From positions 1 through 8,308 of the forward strand of contig JANQOC010000244.1 of the NCBI GenBank assembly GCA_028279265.1: a stretch of DNA of 8,308 nt, in the 5' to 3' direction. The notes beneath the pieces are model-generated. The model worked only from the letters and a program-made list of their open reading frames with translations. It made no database searches and was not told where the DNA came from. The first letter of the stretch is position 1. The number at the start of each line of letters is the position of its first letter. Made by a program: the position numbers and the translations under genes. This stretch comes from Hyphomicrobiales bacterium (GTDB taxonomy: Bacteria > Pseudomonadota > Alphaproteobacteria > Rhizobiales > CAYWUX01). Of this stretch, positions 1-7,682 are shown one piece after another.

Positions 1-1211
1 GAACCGACAATGCGTTTCTCGATGGGGCGCATAAGCCATGCAAGAATGGTTATCAAAAGACTGCATAGGACCAAAAGCCAGAAACTATTGTCCCACACCT
101 GATTCGGACCCAGAGTCAGAGCCAACAAGGGGGGACCGGCAATCTGGCCGAGAGCACTGAACATAACAACAAGACCGTTCAGAGTGGCGAGCTGTGACGG
201 TGACGGCGACAGTAAAGGCACACTAGTAAAAACGGCAATTGGGATTAACCCGCCAAATAATGCCAAAGCATAGACAAGTATTAGCTTAGTGGGTTCGGAA
301 GCCCCTCCCCAGAACAGTGTGAGGACGGTGACAATCATGATCCAGCCGCAGATAAAAATCGTTTTCCAGATCAGCACCCCCCGACTTAAAACCCACCAGC
401 AGAGTACATTGCCCGCGAAATTGAAGATCTGTGTCGAAGCAACCAGAAATCCGGCCTGTCCGGGTTCGATGTCATGCTCATAAGCCAGAAAACTGGGCAG
501 CCAGGTCAAAAGAGCGAGTTGTTGCAGAGAATAGAATGCAAAACAAACCGCAATAACCAGCGTACCCGGTGCCATCAGTGTCAGGGTGATATTTTTTATG
601 AAGCCGCGCAAGGGCGGACCGGATCTTGAATTTTGTGAAGTCACGGTCGTTCCCAAGGCAAAAACAAGAGCCCAGATCAGGCACGCAGACCCGCCAATAA
701 TCCAAAGAAATCGCCATCCCTGAATCTCGAGGATCCATCCTGAGATCCAGAAAAATATGAACAAGCCAACGGGAAAATAAGTCCCCCAGATCATGAGCGC
801 CAGTTTGCGGTGTTCCAGTGAAGACGACTGAATGGTCAGAGCGGCCGCACTGACAACGATGGCCGTGAAACCAACACCCTCAACAAGCCGGGAAAGAAGA
901 AGACCGAGACCACCTTGGGTCAAAGCGCCTATAAAACTTCCGGCCGCGAGAACAAGCAATCCCGACAGAATAATGTTCCTGTGACCTATACGGTCGGATA
1001 ATGTCCCGGCGATGAGCCCGAGGGAGATGCCAGTCAGATTGAATATCGAGGCAATCCATCCACCGAAAACAAAGCTGATGCCAAAATCCGATTGAATTTG
1101 CGGAAGAGCCGGGGCCACCTTTCCCAGATGCATGATCGCGATGTGACCCGCCACGAGACAAAGGACGATCGTCTTCCAGTTTGTCGCCGTAGTGTTTGGT
1201 TCAATCGTCAT
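1..1211 (-). CDS. MFS transporter, C-terminus cut by window edge
   Basis: Inner-membrane secondary transporter of the major facilitator superfamily; substrate not predictable. I translated it by hand because it has no stop in the window: 403 codons are visible, close to a full MFS length, so only a few C-terminal residues should be missing. Visible marks are the loop 2-3 motif GTLSDRIGHR (about residues 69-78), RLVEGVGF in helix 4 (about 108-115), and IWGTYFPVG (about 141-149), a pattern I associate with CynX/NimT-like carriers. The rest is hydrophobic helices with short loops, consistent with 12 segments. The ATG overlaps the TGA of the upstream EamA gene as ATGA, so translation is probably coupled; I see no strong separate ribosome site. 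MFS membership is firm; the subfamily is tentative. Confidence 0.9.
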   Translation of the reverse strand, partial: MTIEPNTTATNWKTIVLCLVAGHIAIMHLGKVAPALPQIQSDFGISFVFGGWIASIFNLTGISLGLIAGTLSDRIGHRNIILSGLLVLAAGSFIGALTQGGLGLLLSRLVEGVGFTAIVVSAAALTIQSSSLEHRKLALMIWGTYFPVGLFIFFWISGWILEIQGWRFLWIIGGSACLIWALVFALGTTVTSQNSRSGPPLRGFIKNITLTLMAPGTLVIAVCFAFYSLQQLALLTWLPSFLAYEHDIEPGQAGFLVASTQIFNFAGNVLCWWVLSRGVLIWKTIFICGWIMIVTVLTLFWGGASEPTKLILVYALALFGGLIPIAVFTSVPLLSPSPSQLATLNGLVVMFSALGQIAGPPLLALTLGPNQVWDNSFWLLVLCSLLITILAWLMRPIEKRIVG

Positions 1212-2155
1212 GTTGACCCACGTCGCCGGGCGGCCCGGCGAATCGTATAAATGGAAGCGAGGATAATTATTGCGCCGCCGACAAGCACGTTCCAGCTTGG
1301 CAGCTCTCCGAAAACAACTGCCCCGAGAAGTATGGCATAAAGCAAACGCAGATAATCCAGTATACTTATCAGCGAAGCTTCACCGATGCGATAAGCGAAA
1401 ATATTCATGGTCTGCGCAATAATCGTGAGCACGCCAATCAGAATGAGCAATATCAGTTGTTCGAACGTCGGCCAAATCCAGTAATAGAATGCAAAAGGAG
1501 ATAGCAGAACAAGCGTCCCGATTGCCTGATAAACAATAAGAGTCACCGGCTGATCGGAGCGCGAAAGTATTTTGATGAGAATTCTCTGCATGGCGACGAG
1601 CAAGGCGGACAGGACGGCGAGAATTCCGTAGAAGTTGAGACTGTCAACGCCCGTGGGGCGCAGCACGATAAGCACTCCGACCATCCCCACAATAACAGCG
1701 CCCCAGCGTCGAATCCCGACAGTTTCACTGAGAATAAAGATACTCAGAATGGTGATAAAAATTGTCCGCGAAAAACTCAGTGTGATTGAATCTGAAAGCG
1801 GCAGGTGAATGATTGCTGTAAAACCCAGTAACACCGCGAGAAATGAGCAGACAATTCTCACGGCGTGAAGGTCTCTGCGCGAGGTCTGAAAAGCCTGGGG
1901 AAAATTCCTTGCCAGAAGGGGAAGTGTAATGAAAATTACGACCAGCTGGCGGACAAACAGGATTTCGGTCACATGCAGCGAACTGGTGCTGCCGACATAT
2001 TTGATCAATGTGGCCATGAGCGTGAAGAACACGCCGCCGATCATCAGCCAAATCGAACCGCGGACATTGCCGGAGAGTTTGTTCCATTTTTCAACGCCCC
2101 CGTGCCACCTATTTTTCAATGCAGCAAGCAGGGGAGAGGGGCGTCGGTTATGCAA
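1208..2155 (-). CDS. DMT superfamily (EamA) transporter
   Basis: Inner-membrane protein of 315 residues with about ten helices and two EamA repeats, at roughly residues 35-166 and 175-306. Each repeat ends in the typical pattern: SETVGIRRWGAVIVGMVGV (about 143-161) and FGELPSWNVLVGGAIIILA (about 282-300). The family exports or imports small metabolites such as amino acids or nucleosides; the substrate here is unknown. The start is a TTG at 2153-2155: an in-frame TAA lies just upstream, AAGGA lies about 9 bases ahead, and the next in-frame ATG is inside helix 1. The N-terminus is basic and cytoplasmic, and the C-terminus ends in an Arg-rich tail. It lies 111 bases after the four-helix membrane gene and overlaps the MFS gene by four bases, so the two transporters share an mRNA. 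Confidence 0.9.
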   Translation of the reverse strand: MHNRRPSPLLAALKNRWHGGVEKWNKLSGNVRGSIWLMIGGVFFTLMATLIKYVGSTSSLHVTEILFVRQLVVIFITLPLLARNFPQAFQTSRRDLHAVRIVCSFLAVLLGFTAIIHLPLSDSITLSFSRTIFITILSIFILSETVGIRRWGAVIVGMVGVLIVLRPTGVDSLNFYGILAVLSALLVAMQRILIKILSRSDQPVTLIVYQAIGTLVLLSPFAFYYWIWPTFEQLILLILIGVLTIIAQTMNIFAYRIGEASLISILDYLRLLYAILLGAVVFGELPSWNVLVGGAIIILASIYTIRRAARRRGST

Positions 2156-2204
2156 AAAACCGGATCCTTATCCAATTCTAATCCGGCCTGGATAGAGGCC
2201 GGAT
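2154..2204 (-). promoter_or_regulatory. Leader with two mutually exclusive hairpins before the EamA gene
   Basis: In the minus-strand RNA a perfect 9-bp hairpin, ATCCGGCCT/AGGCCGGAT with a 6-base loop, covers 2181-2204. Its 3' arm contains CCGGAT, which can instead pair with ATCCGG at 2160-2165 across a 15-base loop. That second hairpin is followed directly by six T (2159-2154) and brackets the AAGGA ribosome site; the TTG start lies within the T tract. The layout is that of an attenuator or translation switch. The second stem has only 6 bp, and no ligand motif or leader peptide was seen. The sequence facts are direct; the function is inference. Confidence 0.4.
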
Positions 2205-2266
2205 CTGAAGTTACTAGCAAAGAAACGTACGCGTGACAGAGTACGATCCTGGGGAATTTACGCTTA

Positions 2267-2704
2267 TCAGAGTGTGGGGCTCAACCAACCTACGACAACA
2301 CCCCAGATAACGTGGACCATCAGACTGGTTATCCAGGCGTTCTTGTGAATCTTGGATAGAAAAAAACCTTCGCGCAAAAACACAGGCACATAAAACGAGC
2401 AGGAAACAAACCAAAGGATGGTTCCGTAGATTGCGCCCTTTATGACTGGGGTTCCAAACAGGTAGGCTTCGAATACGGTCGCGTAAAGCAACGCAAATAC
2501 GATACCGTTCATGTAGACGACAAAGTTTCCCATGAGAAAAGGCGGATCGCCTTCATAGGAGTCGCCATAAGTGTATTTTGTCATTGCCGTTGCAAAATCG
2601 AGCTTCGGAAGTCCCAGCTGACCCGCCCAAAGTGCCATCGTCAGAAGACCATAAGTCGCTATAATTCCCGCAAAAGCTACCGCCGCCAAAAATCCTATCG
2701 TCAC
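2267..2704 (-). CDS. Small four-helix membrane protein, unknown function
   Basis: I do not recognise the family with confidence; the shape recalls small DUF2938/DUF6789-like proteins, which is only a guess. From the chosen start it has 145 residues and four likely helices: about 2-26, 57-80, 86-108 and 122-142. A hydrophilic segment between helices 1 and 2 contains KYTYGDSYEGDPPF, and there is one Cys in helix 3. I chose the GTG at 2704 over the further upstream GTG at 2764 because GGGGAGA lies 6 bases before it and the protein then begins in a helix; the extra 20 residues would be polar and basic. It is divergent from the protease-like gene and precedes the EamA gene on the same strand. Confidence 0.7.
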   Translation of the reverse strand: MTIGFLAAVAFAGIIATYGLLTMALWAGQLGLPKLDFATAMTKYTYGDSYEGDPPFLMGNFVVYMNGIVFALLYATVFEAYLFGTPVIKGAIYGTILWFVSCSFYVPVFLREGFFLSKIHKNAWITSLMVHVIWGVVVGWLSPTL

Positions 2705-2710
2705 GCTTAA

Positions 2711-2717
2711 TCTCCCC
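2711..2717 (-). promoter_or_regulatory. Ribosome binding site deciding a GTG start
   Basis: GGGGAGA on the minus strand, six bases before the GTG at 2704-2702. It is the reason for preferring this start of the four-helix membrane protein over the longer in-frame option at 2764, which has no comparable site. Confidence 0.6.
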
Positions 2718-2793
2718 GTAAAGAATTTAGTGCACGTCCGGTTTGCAGCCCTGTTGTGCCTCACCGCGACGCCAATTCACTTATGAACTGCAC

Positions 2794-2820
2794 ATTAAAC
2801 AGATGCGCTTTTCCTGCCAA
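2794..2820 (-). promoter_or_regulatory. Candidate promoter of the four-helix membrane gene
   Basis: On the minus strand TTGGCA (2820-2815, five of six to TTGACA) is followed after 15 bases by TTTAAT (2799-2794, five of six to TATAAT). The spacer is shorter than the usual 17. It lies about 90 bases before the GTG start, in the divergent region shared with the protease-like gene. By-eye match only. Confidence 0.28.
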
Positions 2821-2911
2821 GCCTTCGTTTTCACAAGCCCGCTGAAAAATTTTAAGGCAGCAGTCCACTCCGGTATGGAAGAATCCATAATGATCTTCGC
2901 CAAAATTTGTT

Positions 2912-2940
2912 TTGACAAGTGCCGCTACCGGCATCACCAT
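2912..2940 (+). promoter_or_regulatory. Candidate promoter of the protease-like gene
   Basis: A perfect TTGACA at 2912-2917 is followed after 17 bases by CACCAT at 2935-2940, only three of six to the -10 consensus, about 30 bases before the ATG at 2971. The octamer TTTTGACA occurs twice, at 2910-2917 and 2940-2947, exactly 30 bases apart, so the second copy may be a regulator half-site or chance. The remainder of 2765-2970 contains no gene I can support. Confidence 0.35.
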
Positions 2941-2970
2941 TTTGACAGGCTAAAGCAGCGGTAGGACCCC

Positions 2971-3984
2971 ATGTACAAGACAAGCAGAAAAATTTTTTTC
3001 GCAATTAGTTTTTCGATAGTTGTTGCCCTCATTGGAACGCAAGCTTCCGTTGCACAGACGGCAACGAAAGAAAATATTCTTCAAGCCATTATCAATGTGA
3101 AGTCTCAGGTTCCGTCTACGGCCCGGACGGCTTCCTTTCTCGGCACCGAACGCATAGGCAGCGGTGTCGTGATCGACAGCAAGGGCCTGATCCTGACTAT
3201 TGGCTACCTGATCCTTGAAGCCGAGAAAACCGAGGTCACAAGCCCGGACGGAAATGCGATTGAAGCCAACATCATCGCCTATGATCATGACAGCGGCTTC
3301 GGTCTCATCCGGGCGACAAAAGCGATCAATGTCCCTCCGATGAGATTCGGAAGTTCGGCCGAGCTGGCGAAGGATACGAATGTGCTTGTGGTTTCCCGTG
3401 GCGGCGACCGCCCGATAATCGGCGCGAAAGTCGTATCGCGCAGAGAGTTTACCGGCAGCTGGGAATATTTATTGGAGAATGCAATTTTCACGTCTCCCCC
3501 CCATACGTTCCATAGCGGCGCGGCCCTTGTTTCGGAAGAGGGACGACTCCTAGGCATCGGTTCCCTGATCGTCAATAATGCACTTCCCGGTGCCGTGTTG
3601 CCTGGCAATATGTTTGTCCCTATTGATATTCTGAAACCGATACTGGGGGACCTGCTTGAAAAGGGGCGCCGGGAAGCACCGCACCGACCCTGGATTGGCG
3701 CCAACACAAGTGAAATTTCCGGGCGTCTCATTATCAATCGCGTATCGAAAGAGGGGCCGGCGGAAAAAGCGGGGCTTGGTTCCGGCGACTTCATTCTCGG
3801 CGTAGAAGGAGAGGTTGTATCCGGCCAGGCGGACTTTTATCGCAAGCTCTGGGCGAGTGGCTCTGCCGGCAGCGAAATTACTCTGAATGTGCTGCCCGCT
3901 AAATCGGACAAGCTGCAGGTCGAATCTGTAAAAATCAAGACTGTGGATCGCAGCGACTGGCTGCGGCTCAGTCAAACCTACTGA
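2971..3984 (+). CDS. Exported HtrA-like trypsin-fold protein with PDZ domain, catalytically degenerate
   Basis: Protein of 337 residues built like a short DegP/HtrA: Sec signal peptide (1 to about 28, cleavage near SVA-Q), trypsin-like domain (about 55-235) and one C-terminal PDZ domain (about 240-325, starting RPWIGA). The fold is shown by GSGVVID at 63-69 and HSGAAL at 181-186, the equivalents of GSGxxI and GNSGGPL. Aligning by eye, the catalytic His of LTNxHV becomes Tyr79 in LTIGYLI and the Asp of DxxxDLA becomes Gly109 in DHDSGFGL. Ser182 remains, but the oxyanion-loop GGP is now GAA. Normal proteolysis is therefore unlikely; a binding, chaperone or scaffold role in the periplasm fits better. 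AGGA lies about five bases before the ATG. The gene converges on msrAB. I think similar LTIGYL proteins occur widely in alphaproteobacteria, so the loss is probably old rather than decay. Confidence 0.88.
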   Translation: MYKTSRKIFFAISFSIVVALIGTQASVAQTATKENILQAIINVKSQVPSTARTASFLGTERIGSGVVIDSKGLILTIGYLILEAEKTEVTSPDGNAIEANIIAYDHDSGFGLIRATKAINVPPMRFGSSAELAKDTNVLVVSRGGDRPIIGAKVVSRREFTGSWEYLLENAIFTSPPHTFHSGAALVSEEGRLLGIGSLIVNNALPGAVLPGNMFVPIDILKPILGDLLEKGRREAPHRPWIGANTSEISGRLIINRVSKEGPAEKAGLGSGDFILGVEGEVVSGQADFYRKLWASGSAGSEITLNVLPAKSDKLQVESVKIKTVDRSDWLRLSQTY

Positions 3985-3994
3985 ATAGGCTGGG

Positions 3995-4017
3995 CTGGTA
4001 TGGGCTAGACATACCAG
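3995..4017 (+). other. Hairpin after the protease-like gene
   Basis: Perfect 8-bp inverted repeat CTGGTATG/CATACCAG with a 7-base loop, beginning 10 bases after the TGA of the protease-like gene. No T run follows, so it is not a classical intrinsic terminator. It may protect the mRNA end, or act with the larger hairpin that follows at 4041-4082. Confidence 0.45.
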
Positions 4018-4034
4018 ACTTGGCGGATAGAAAT

Positions 4035-4082
4035 AAAAAGGGTCCGTTCGGTTGAAACAAAATTCTCAACCCGAACGGAGCC
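4035..4082 (-). terminator. Intrinsic terminator of msrAB, possibly two-way
   Basis: A long hairpin pairs 4041-4055 with 4066-4082 (about 15 bp with two single-base bulges, 10-base loop, GC-rich). Read on the minus strand it is followed at once by C and five T (4039-4035), then ATTTC: a good rho-independent terminator beginning about 37 bases after the msrAB stop. On the plus strand the tail is AATTAATT, so it might also slow transcription from the convergent protease-like gene. Confidence 0.82.
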
Positions 4083-4119
4083 AATTAATTCAGTGCTCTA
4101 ATAGTTTCTGGATAAGCTG

Positions 4120-5241
4120 CTAGTTGCTGGCTACCTGAACGTGTTTCATGAATTCCCCATAGCCTTCTTCTGCCATTTTTTCCTTGGGCACAAATCTCAG
4201 CGATGCGGAGTTGATGCAATATCGAAGACCGGTAGGCGCCGGACCGTCATCGAACACATGTCCCAGATGGCTGTCACCATATTTGCTGCGCACTTCGATC
4301 CGCGTATAGAACAGCTTCTTATCGGTTTTGCGGACAATGTGGTGGGCATCAATGGGCTTGGTGAAACTCGGCCAGCCCGTACCGGACTTGAATTTGTCCC
4401 GGGATGAAAACAAGGGCTCACCACTGACGATATCCACATAAATGCCTTCACGCTTGTTGTCCCAGTACTTGTTGTGGAACGGTCTTTCCGTGCTGTCGTT
4501 CTGGGTGACATCATACTGCAGGGCCGTGAGTTGCTTGCGGAGTTCGGTGTCCGAAGGTTTGAAATAGCGCGGCTTGGCTTCCGAAGTCTTGAACTTCGAA
4601 TAATCCACCTTCAGATCTTTCCCCCAGATTTTTTGCAGATACTGGTCGCGACCTGAACCGTAACGATAATATTTGTAACGCACCGGAGCTTTCTTGTAGT
4701 AGTCCTGGTGATAAGCTTCGGCCGTATGGAAGGCTGTAAACTGGGTGATCTCGATTTTTAGAGGTTTGTTGTAACGACCCGACTTTTCAAGACGCGCTTT
4801 CGACTTTTCAGCCGCGACTTTTTCCGCATTATTATGATAGAAAATTTCCGGCCTGTACTGAGCACCGCGGTCAACGAACTGGCCATTGACGTCGGTCGGA
4901 TTGATCATCCGCCAAAAGGCTTCGAGGAGTCCTTCGTAAGATATGATTTTTGGATCATAATAAACCTGGACCGCTTCAGTATGTTTGGTTTGCCCGGAAG
5001 CGACCTTTTTATAGGTCGGATTCGGATGAATTCCGCCACTGTAACCGGAAATGGCTTCCTTGACCCCCGGCACTTTCTCGAAATCCGACTCCACGCACCA
5101 GAAACAGCCACCGGCAAAGGTTGCAACAGCAAGTCCTTTGAGTTCTGCCGGGACGTTGTCTTTCGCGGCTTTGCCCTCGCCGATCTGAAGCAGAGCTGCC
5201 ACACCGATCAGACCGCAAACCAAAATAATAATTCTTTTCAT
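4120..5241 (-). CDS. msrAB: Exported methionine sulfoxide reductase MsrA-MsrB fusion
   Basis: Reduces both isomers of protein methionine sulfoxide: MsrA acts on the S form, MsrB on the R form. The 373 residues hold a signal peptide (1 to about 25, MKRIIILVCG then hydrophobic, cleavage near GKA-A), MsrA (about 37-190) with GGCFWC (Cys46, Cys49), GYSGG, NPTYKKV, HTEAV and QYRPEIFY, and MsrB (about 225-365) with SGEPLFSS, SGTGWPSF, DSHLGHVF and RYCINSASLRF (catalytic Cys342). MsrB lacks the zinc CxxC pairs and has Thr288 where many family members have a resolving Cys. The domain order matches the MsrA-MsrB part of Neisseria PilB. I chose the ATG at 5241 over the longer frame to 5325 because TAAGG lies 8 bases before it and the signal peptide begins there. 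It follows the kinase gene by 149 bases and ends at a strong terminator. Confidence 0.95.
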   Translation of the reverse strand: MKRIIILVCGLIGVAALLQIGEGKAAKDNVPAELKGLAVATFAGGCFWCVESDFEKVPGVKEAISGYSGGIHPNPTYKKVASGQTKHTEAVQVYYDPKIISYEGLLEAFWRMINPTDVNGQFVDRGAQYRPEIFYHNNAEKVAAEKSKARLEKSGRYNKPLKIEITQFTAFHTAEAYHQDYYKKAPVRYKYYRYGSGRDQYLQKIWGKDLKVDYSKFKTSEAKPRYFKPSDTELRKQLTALQYDVTQNDSTERPFHNKYWDNKREGIYVDIVSGEPLFSSRDKFKSGTGWPSFTKPIDAHHIVRKTDKKLFYTRIEVRSKYGDSHLGHVFDDGPAPTGLRYCINSASLRFVPKEKMAEEGYGEFMKHVQVASN

Positions 5242-5329
5242 CGTCTTAACCTTATGTTTCGCGCGATAAAGGAAATGCCTGTCACCAAACTCCGCCGACC
5301 GGATTTCGGCAGCACATGCTTCCAACCCT

Positions 5330-5358
5330 CATATAGGTGTGAATTACAGGAGTTTCGA
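5330..5358 (-). promoter_or_regulatory. Candidate msrAB promoter
   Basis: On the minus strand TCGAAA (5358-5353) is followed after 17 bases by TATATG (5335-5330), each four of six to consensus, giving a leader of roughly 80 bases before the msrAB ATG. A weak core promoter with a regulator-type direct repeat directly upstream suggests activator dependence. Read-through from the regulator-kinase operon is also possible, as I see no good terminator after the kinase gene. Confidence 0.35.
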
Positions 5359-5374
5359 CACAATATCCTCACAA
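5355..5374 (-). promoter_or_regulatory. Direct repeat, candidate OmpR/PhoB-type regulator site
   Basis: Two copies of TTGTGNNGA on the minus strand, at 5374-5366 and 5363-5355, start 11 bases apart, one helical turn. OmpR/PhoB-family regulators bind head-to-tail to such repeats, commonly just upstream of, or overlapping, the -35. Here the second copy overlaps the candidate -35 of msrAB. The regulator encoded two genes upstream is of this family, which makes it the first candidate to bind. I found no clear copy in the upstream regions of the regulator or repeat-protein genes. Confidence 0.4.
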
Positions 5375-5390
5375 ATTCATAACTTTAGAT

Positions 5391-6893
5391 TTATTGAGGG
5401 GCCTTTGGTAAAGATAATGCAAATCTTGCCCCCTGTCCGGGCTCACTTTCCACAGTCAGGTCGCCATTTTGCAGTTCCATGATGCGGCTGGCCAGGGCCA
5501 GCCCGAGCCCCGCATGCTTTTTGTCACTTTTGCGACTTTCACTGCGAAAAAACGGCTTGAAGATGTTTGTCTTGTCCGCGGGCGAAATACCGTGCCCCGT
5601 ATCCTCGACGGCAACTTCAATATGCCCATTTCGTTCAGAGAGACAGACATCGACCTTGCCGCCTGCATCTGTCGCTGAAAAGGCATTATCGAGCAGATTG
5701 TCCAGGACACGCTCGGTCAGTTCGATGTCTCCGAAGGCAAAGGACAAATCCTCGGGCACCTGCAGTTTAAGATCGATGTCTTTTTCCTGCGCCTGCAGCT
5801 GATGTTTCAGAACCACGTCATTCACCAGTTCGCCGGGGGCAAAGGGCTCACAAACGGGTTGACGTTCCTTGGCATCCAGGCTGGCGAGTTCGAACAACTC
5901 ATCGACAAGGCCGCTGAGATGCCGTCCCTGACGCAAGGCAATACTTATGAATTCCTGGCGCTGTTCCGGTGACAGGCTATCACCCTTGATCTGGATCGAT
6001 TCGAGGTAGCCCAATATCGCTGCCAGCGGCGTTCTCAGATCATGGGAAACCTGGGCGACGAGTTCGCGCCGCAAAGCATCCTGCCCGCGCAACTGTTCGA
6101 TCTGATCACCAATGCGTTCCGCCATCTGATCGAACCGGATTCCCAACTGATCAATCTCGTCAGTCGCGCTTTCGCGGCCTTTTTGATAACGCGCCGGTCC
6201 TTCGAGTCCCTCTCGATAGCGTATTGGACTTGAGAAATGCGATTCCTCAAATTGCTGCATCACCGAAGACAAGCGCCTGAGACGCCCAACGATAAAGTGA
6301 AAAACTAGCAAACCGGCAAGCAGGCCGACCCCGAGACTGACGGCCATGGCGAGTCCGGAAAACCTGAAAAAATAACTTCCCACCGCCAGCTGTTCCGCCG
6401 TCTCATATTGTTCACCGCGCAGGACCACGTACAAATATCCTTCCGGATTGCTTTTCGACGGAATGGGTGTAACGGAAAAGGCTTTTTGGCGATCGTGACT
6501 GCGCGGATCGTCACCGAGAAGCGGGTAAGGCTCTTCCATGGTCAGGAAAGACTTTATAGGAATGAGATCAACGCGGTTTCGTTTGATCTTTTTCGGATCC
6601 GCGGAGTAGGAAATTATTTTGCCATCGAGATCGAGAACGTAAATCTCGATACTTGGATTGATGGACATATAGAGGTCAAATGTTTCCTTGAGCGCCTCAT
6701 TATTGAGCTTGCCTTCGCGAACGAGATTTCTGTCGGCGACCAGGTTTTCCGCCAGGCCACGATTCAGCTGCTGATTCACTTCATCCAGATGATGTCGCAA
6801 CGTCATCTGGCTGATGATCGTATAGATGCCTCCAACCGCGAGCAGTACGACGGCGAGCCCCAGGGCCAGTTTCCCGTAAAGCGTCCGAATCAT
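5391..6893 (-). CDS. Sensor histidine kinase with periplasmic sensor domain and HAMP
   Basis: Inner-membrane sensor of 500 residues, partner of the response regulator encoded just upstream. Order: TM1 about 8-29; periplasmic domain about 30-172, with IEIYVLDLDGKIISYS at 82-97 resembling a PAS/Cache-type sensor; TM2 about 173-203; HAMP about 204-265; dimerisation domain with SHDLRTPL (phospho-acceptor His284); ATPase domain with N box LLDNA (Asn403), G1 box DTGHGI (431-436), F box FKPFF (445-449) and G2 box GLGLA (462-466). All catalytic parts are present. The periplasmic part has no Cys, so direct thiol sensing there is excluded; the stimulus is unknown. The ATG lies 6 bases after the regulator's TAG and its AGG ribosome site overlaps that stop, so the pair is translated from one mRNA. 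msrAB follows 149 bases downstream. Confidence 0.96.
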   Translation of the reverse strand: MIRTLYGKLALGLAVVLLAVGGIYTIISQMTLRHHLDEVNQQLNRGLAENLVADRNLVREGKLNNEALKETFDLYMSINPSIEIYVLDLDGKIISYSADPKKIKRNRVDLIPIKSFLTMEEPYPLLGDDPRSHDRQKAFSVTPIPSKSNPEGYLYVVLRGEQYETAEQLAVGSYFFRFSGLAMAVSLGVGLLAGLLVFHFIVGRLRRLSSVMQQFEESHFSSPIRYREGLEGPARYQKGRESATDEIDQLGIRFDQMAERIGDQIEQLRGQDALRRELVAQVSHDLRTPLAAILGYLESIQIKGDSLSPEQRQEFISIALRQGRHLSGLVDELFELASLDAKERQPVCEPFAPGELVNDVVLKHQLQAQEKDIDLKLQVPEDLSFAFGDIELTERVLDNLLDNAFSATDAGGKVDVCLSERNGHIEVAVEDTGHGISPADKTNIFKPFFRSESRKSDKKHAGLGLALASRIMELQNGDLTVESEPGQGARFALSLPKAPQ

Positions 6894-6899
6894 CGCTAC

Positions 6900-7601
<702 letters not shown>

Positions 7602-7682
7602 GACAGTCTTTCAGCATCCGGCTATCAAATTGAACCCTTGGGGATTTGGAGCCTCTTCCCAATTTTGTACCTAATTCTTCGC

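Noticed and set aside
2705..2764. Longer start of the four-helix membrane protein at the GTG at 2764
   Set aside because: No ribosome site lies before it, while GGGGAGA sits six bases before the GTG at 2704.
2743..2964. Plus-strand frame of 73 codons in the divergent region
   Set aside because: It has no ribosome site or recognisable features, mixed composition, and overlaps both candidate promoters.
5242..5325. Longer msrAB start adding 28 residues before MKRIIILV
   Set aside because: The extension is polar and would bury the signal peptide, and TAAGG lies at proper distance only for the ATG at 5241.
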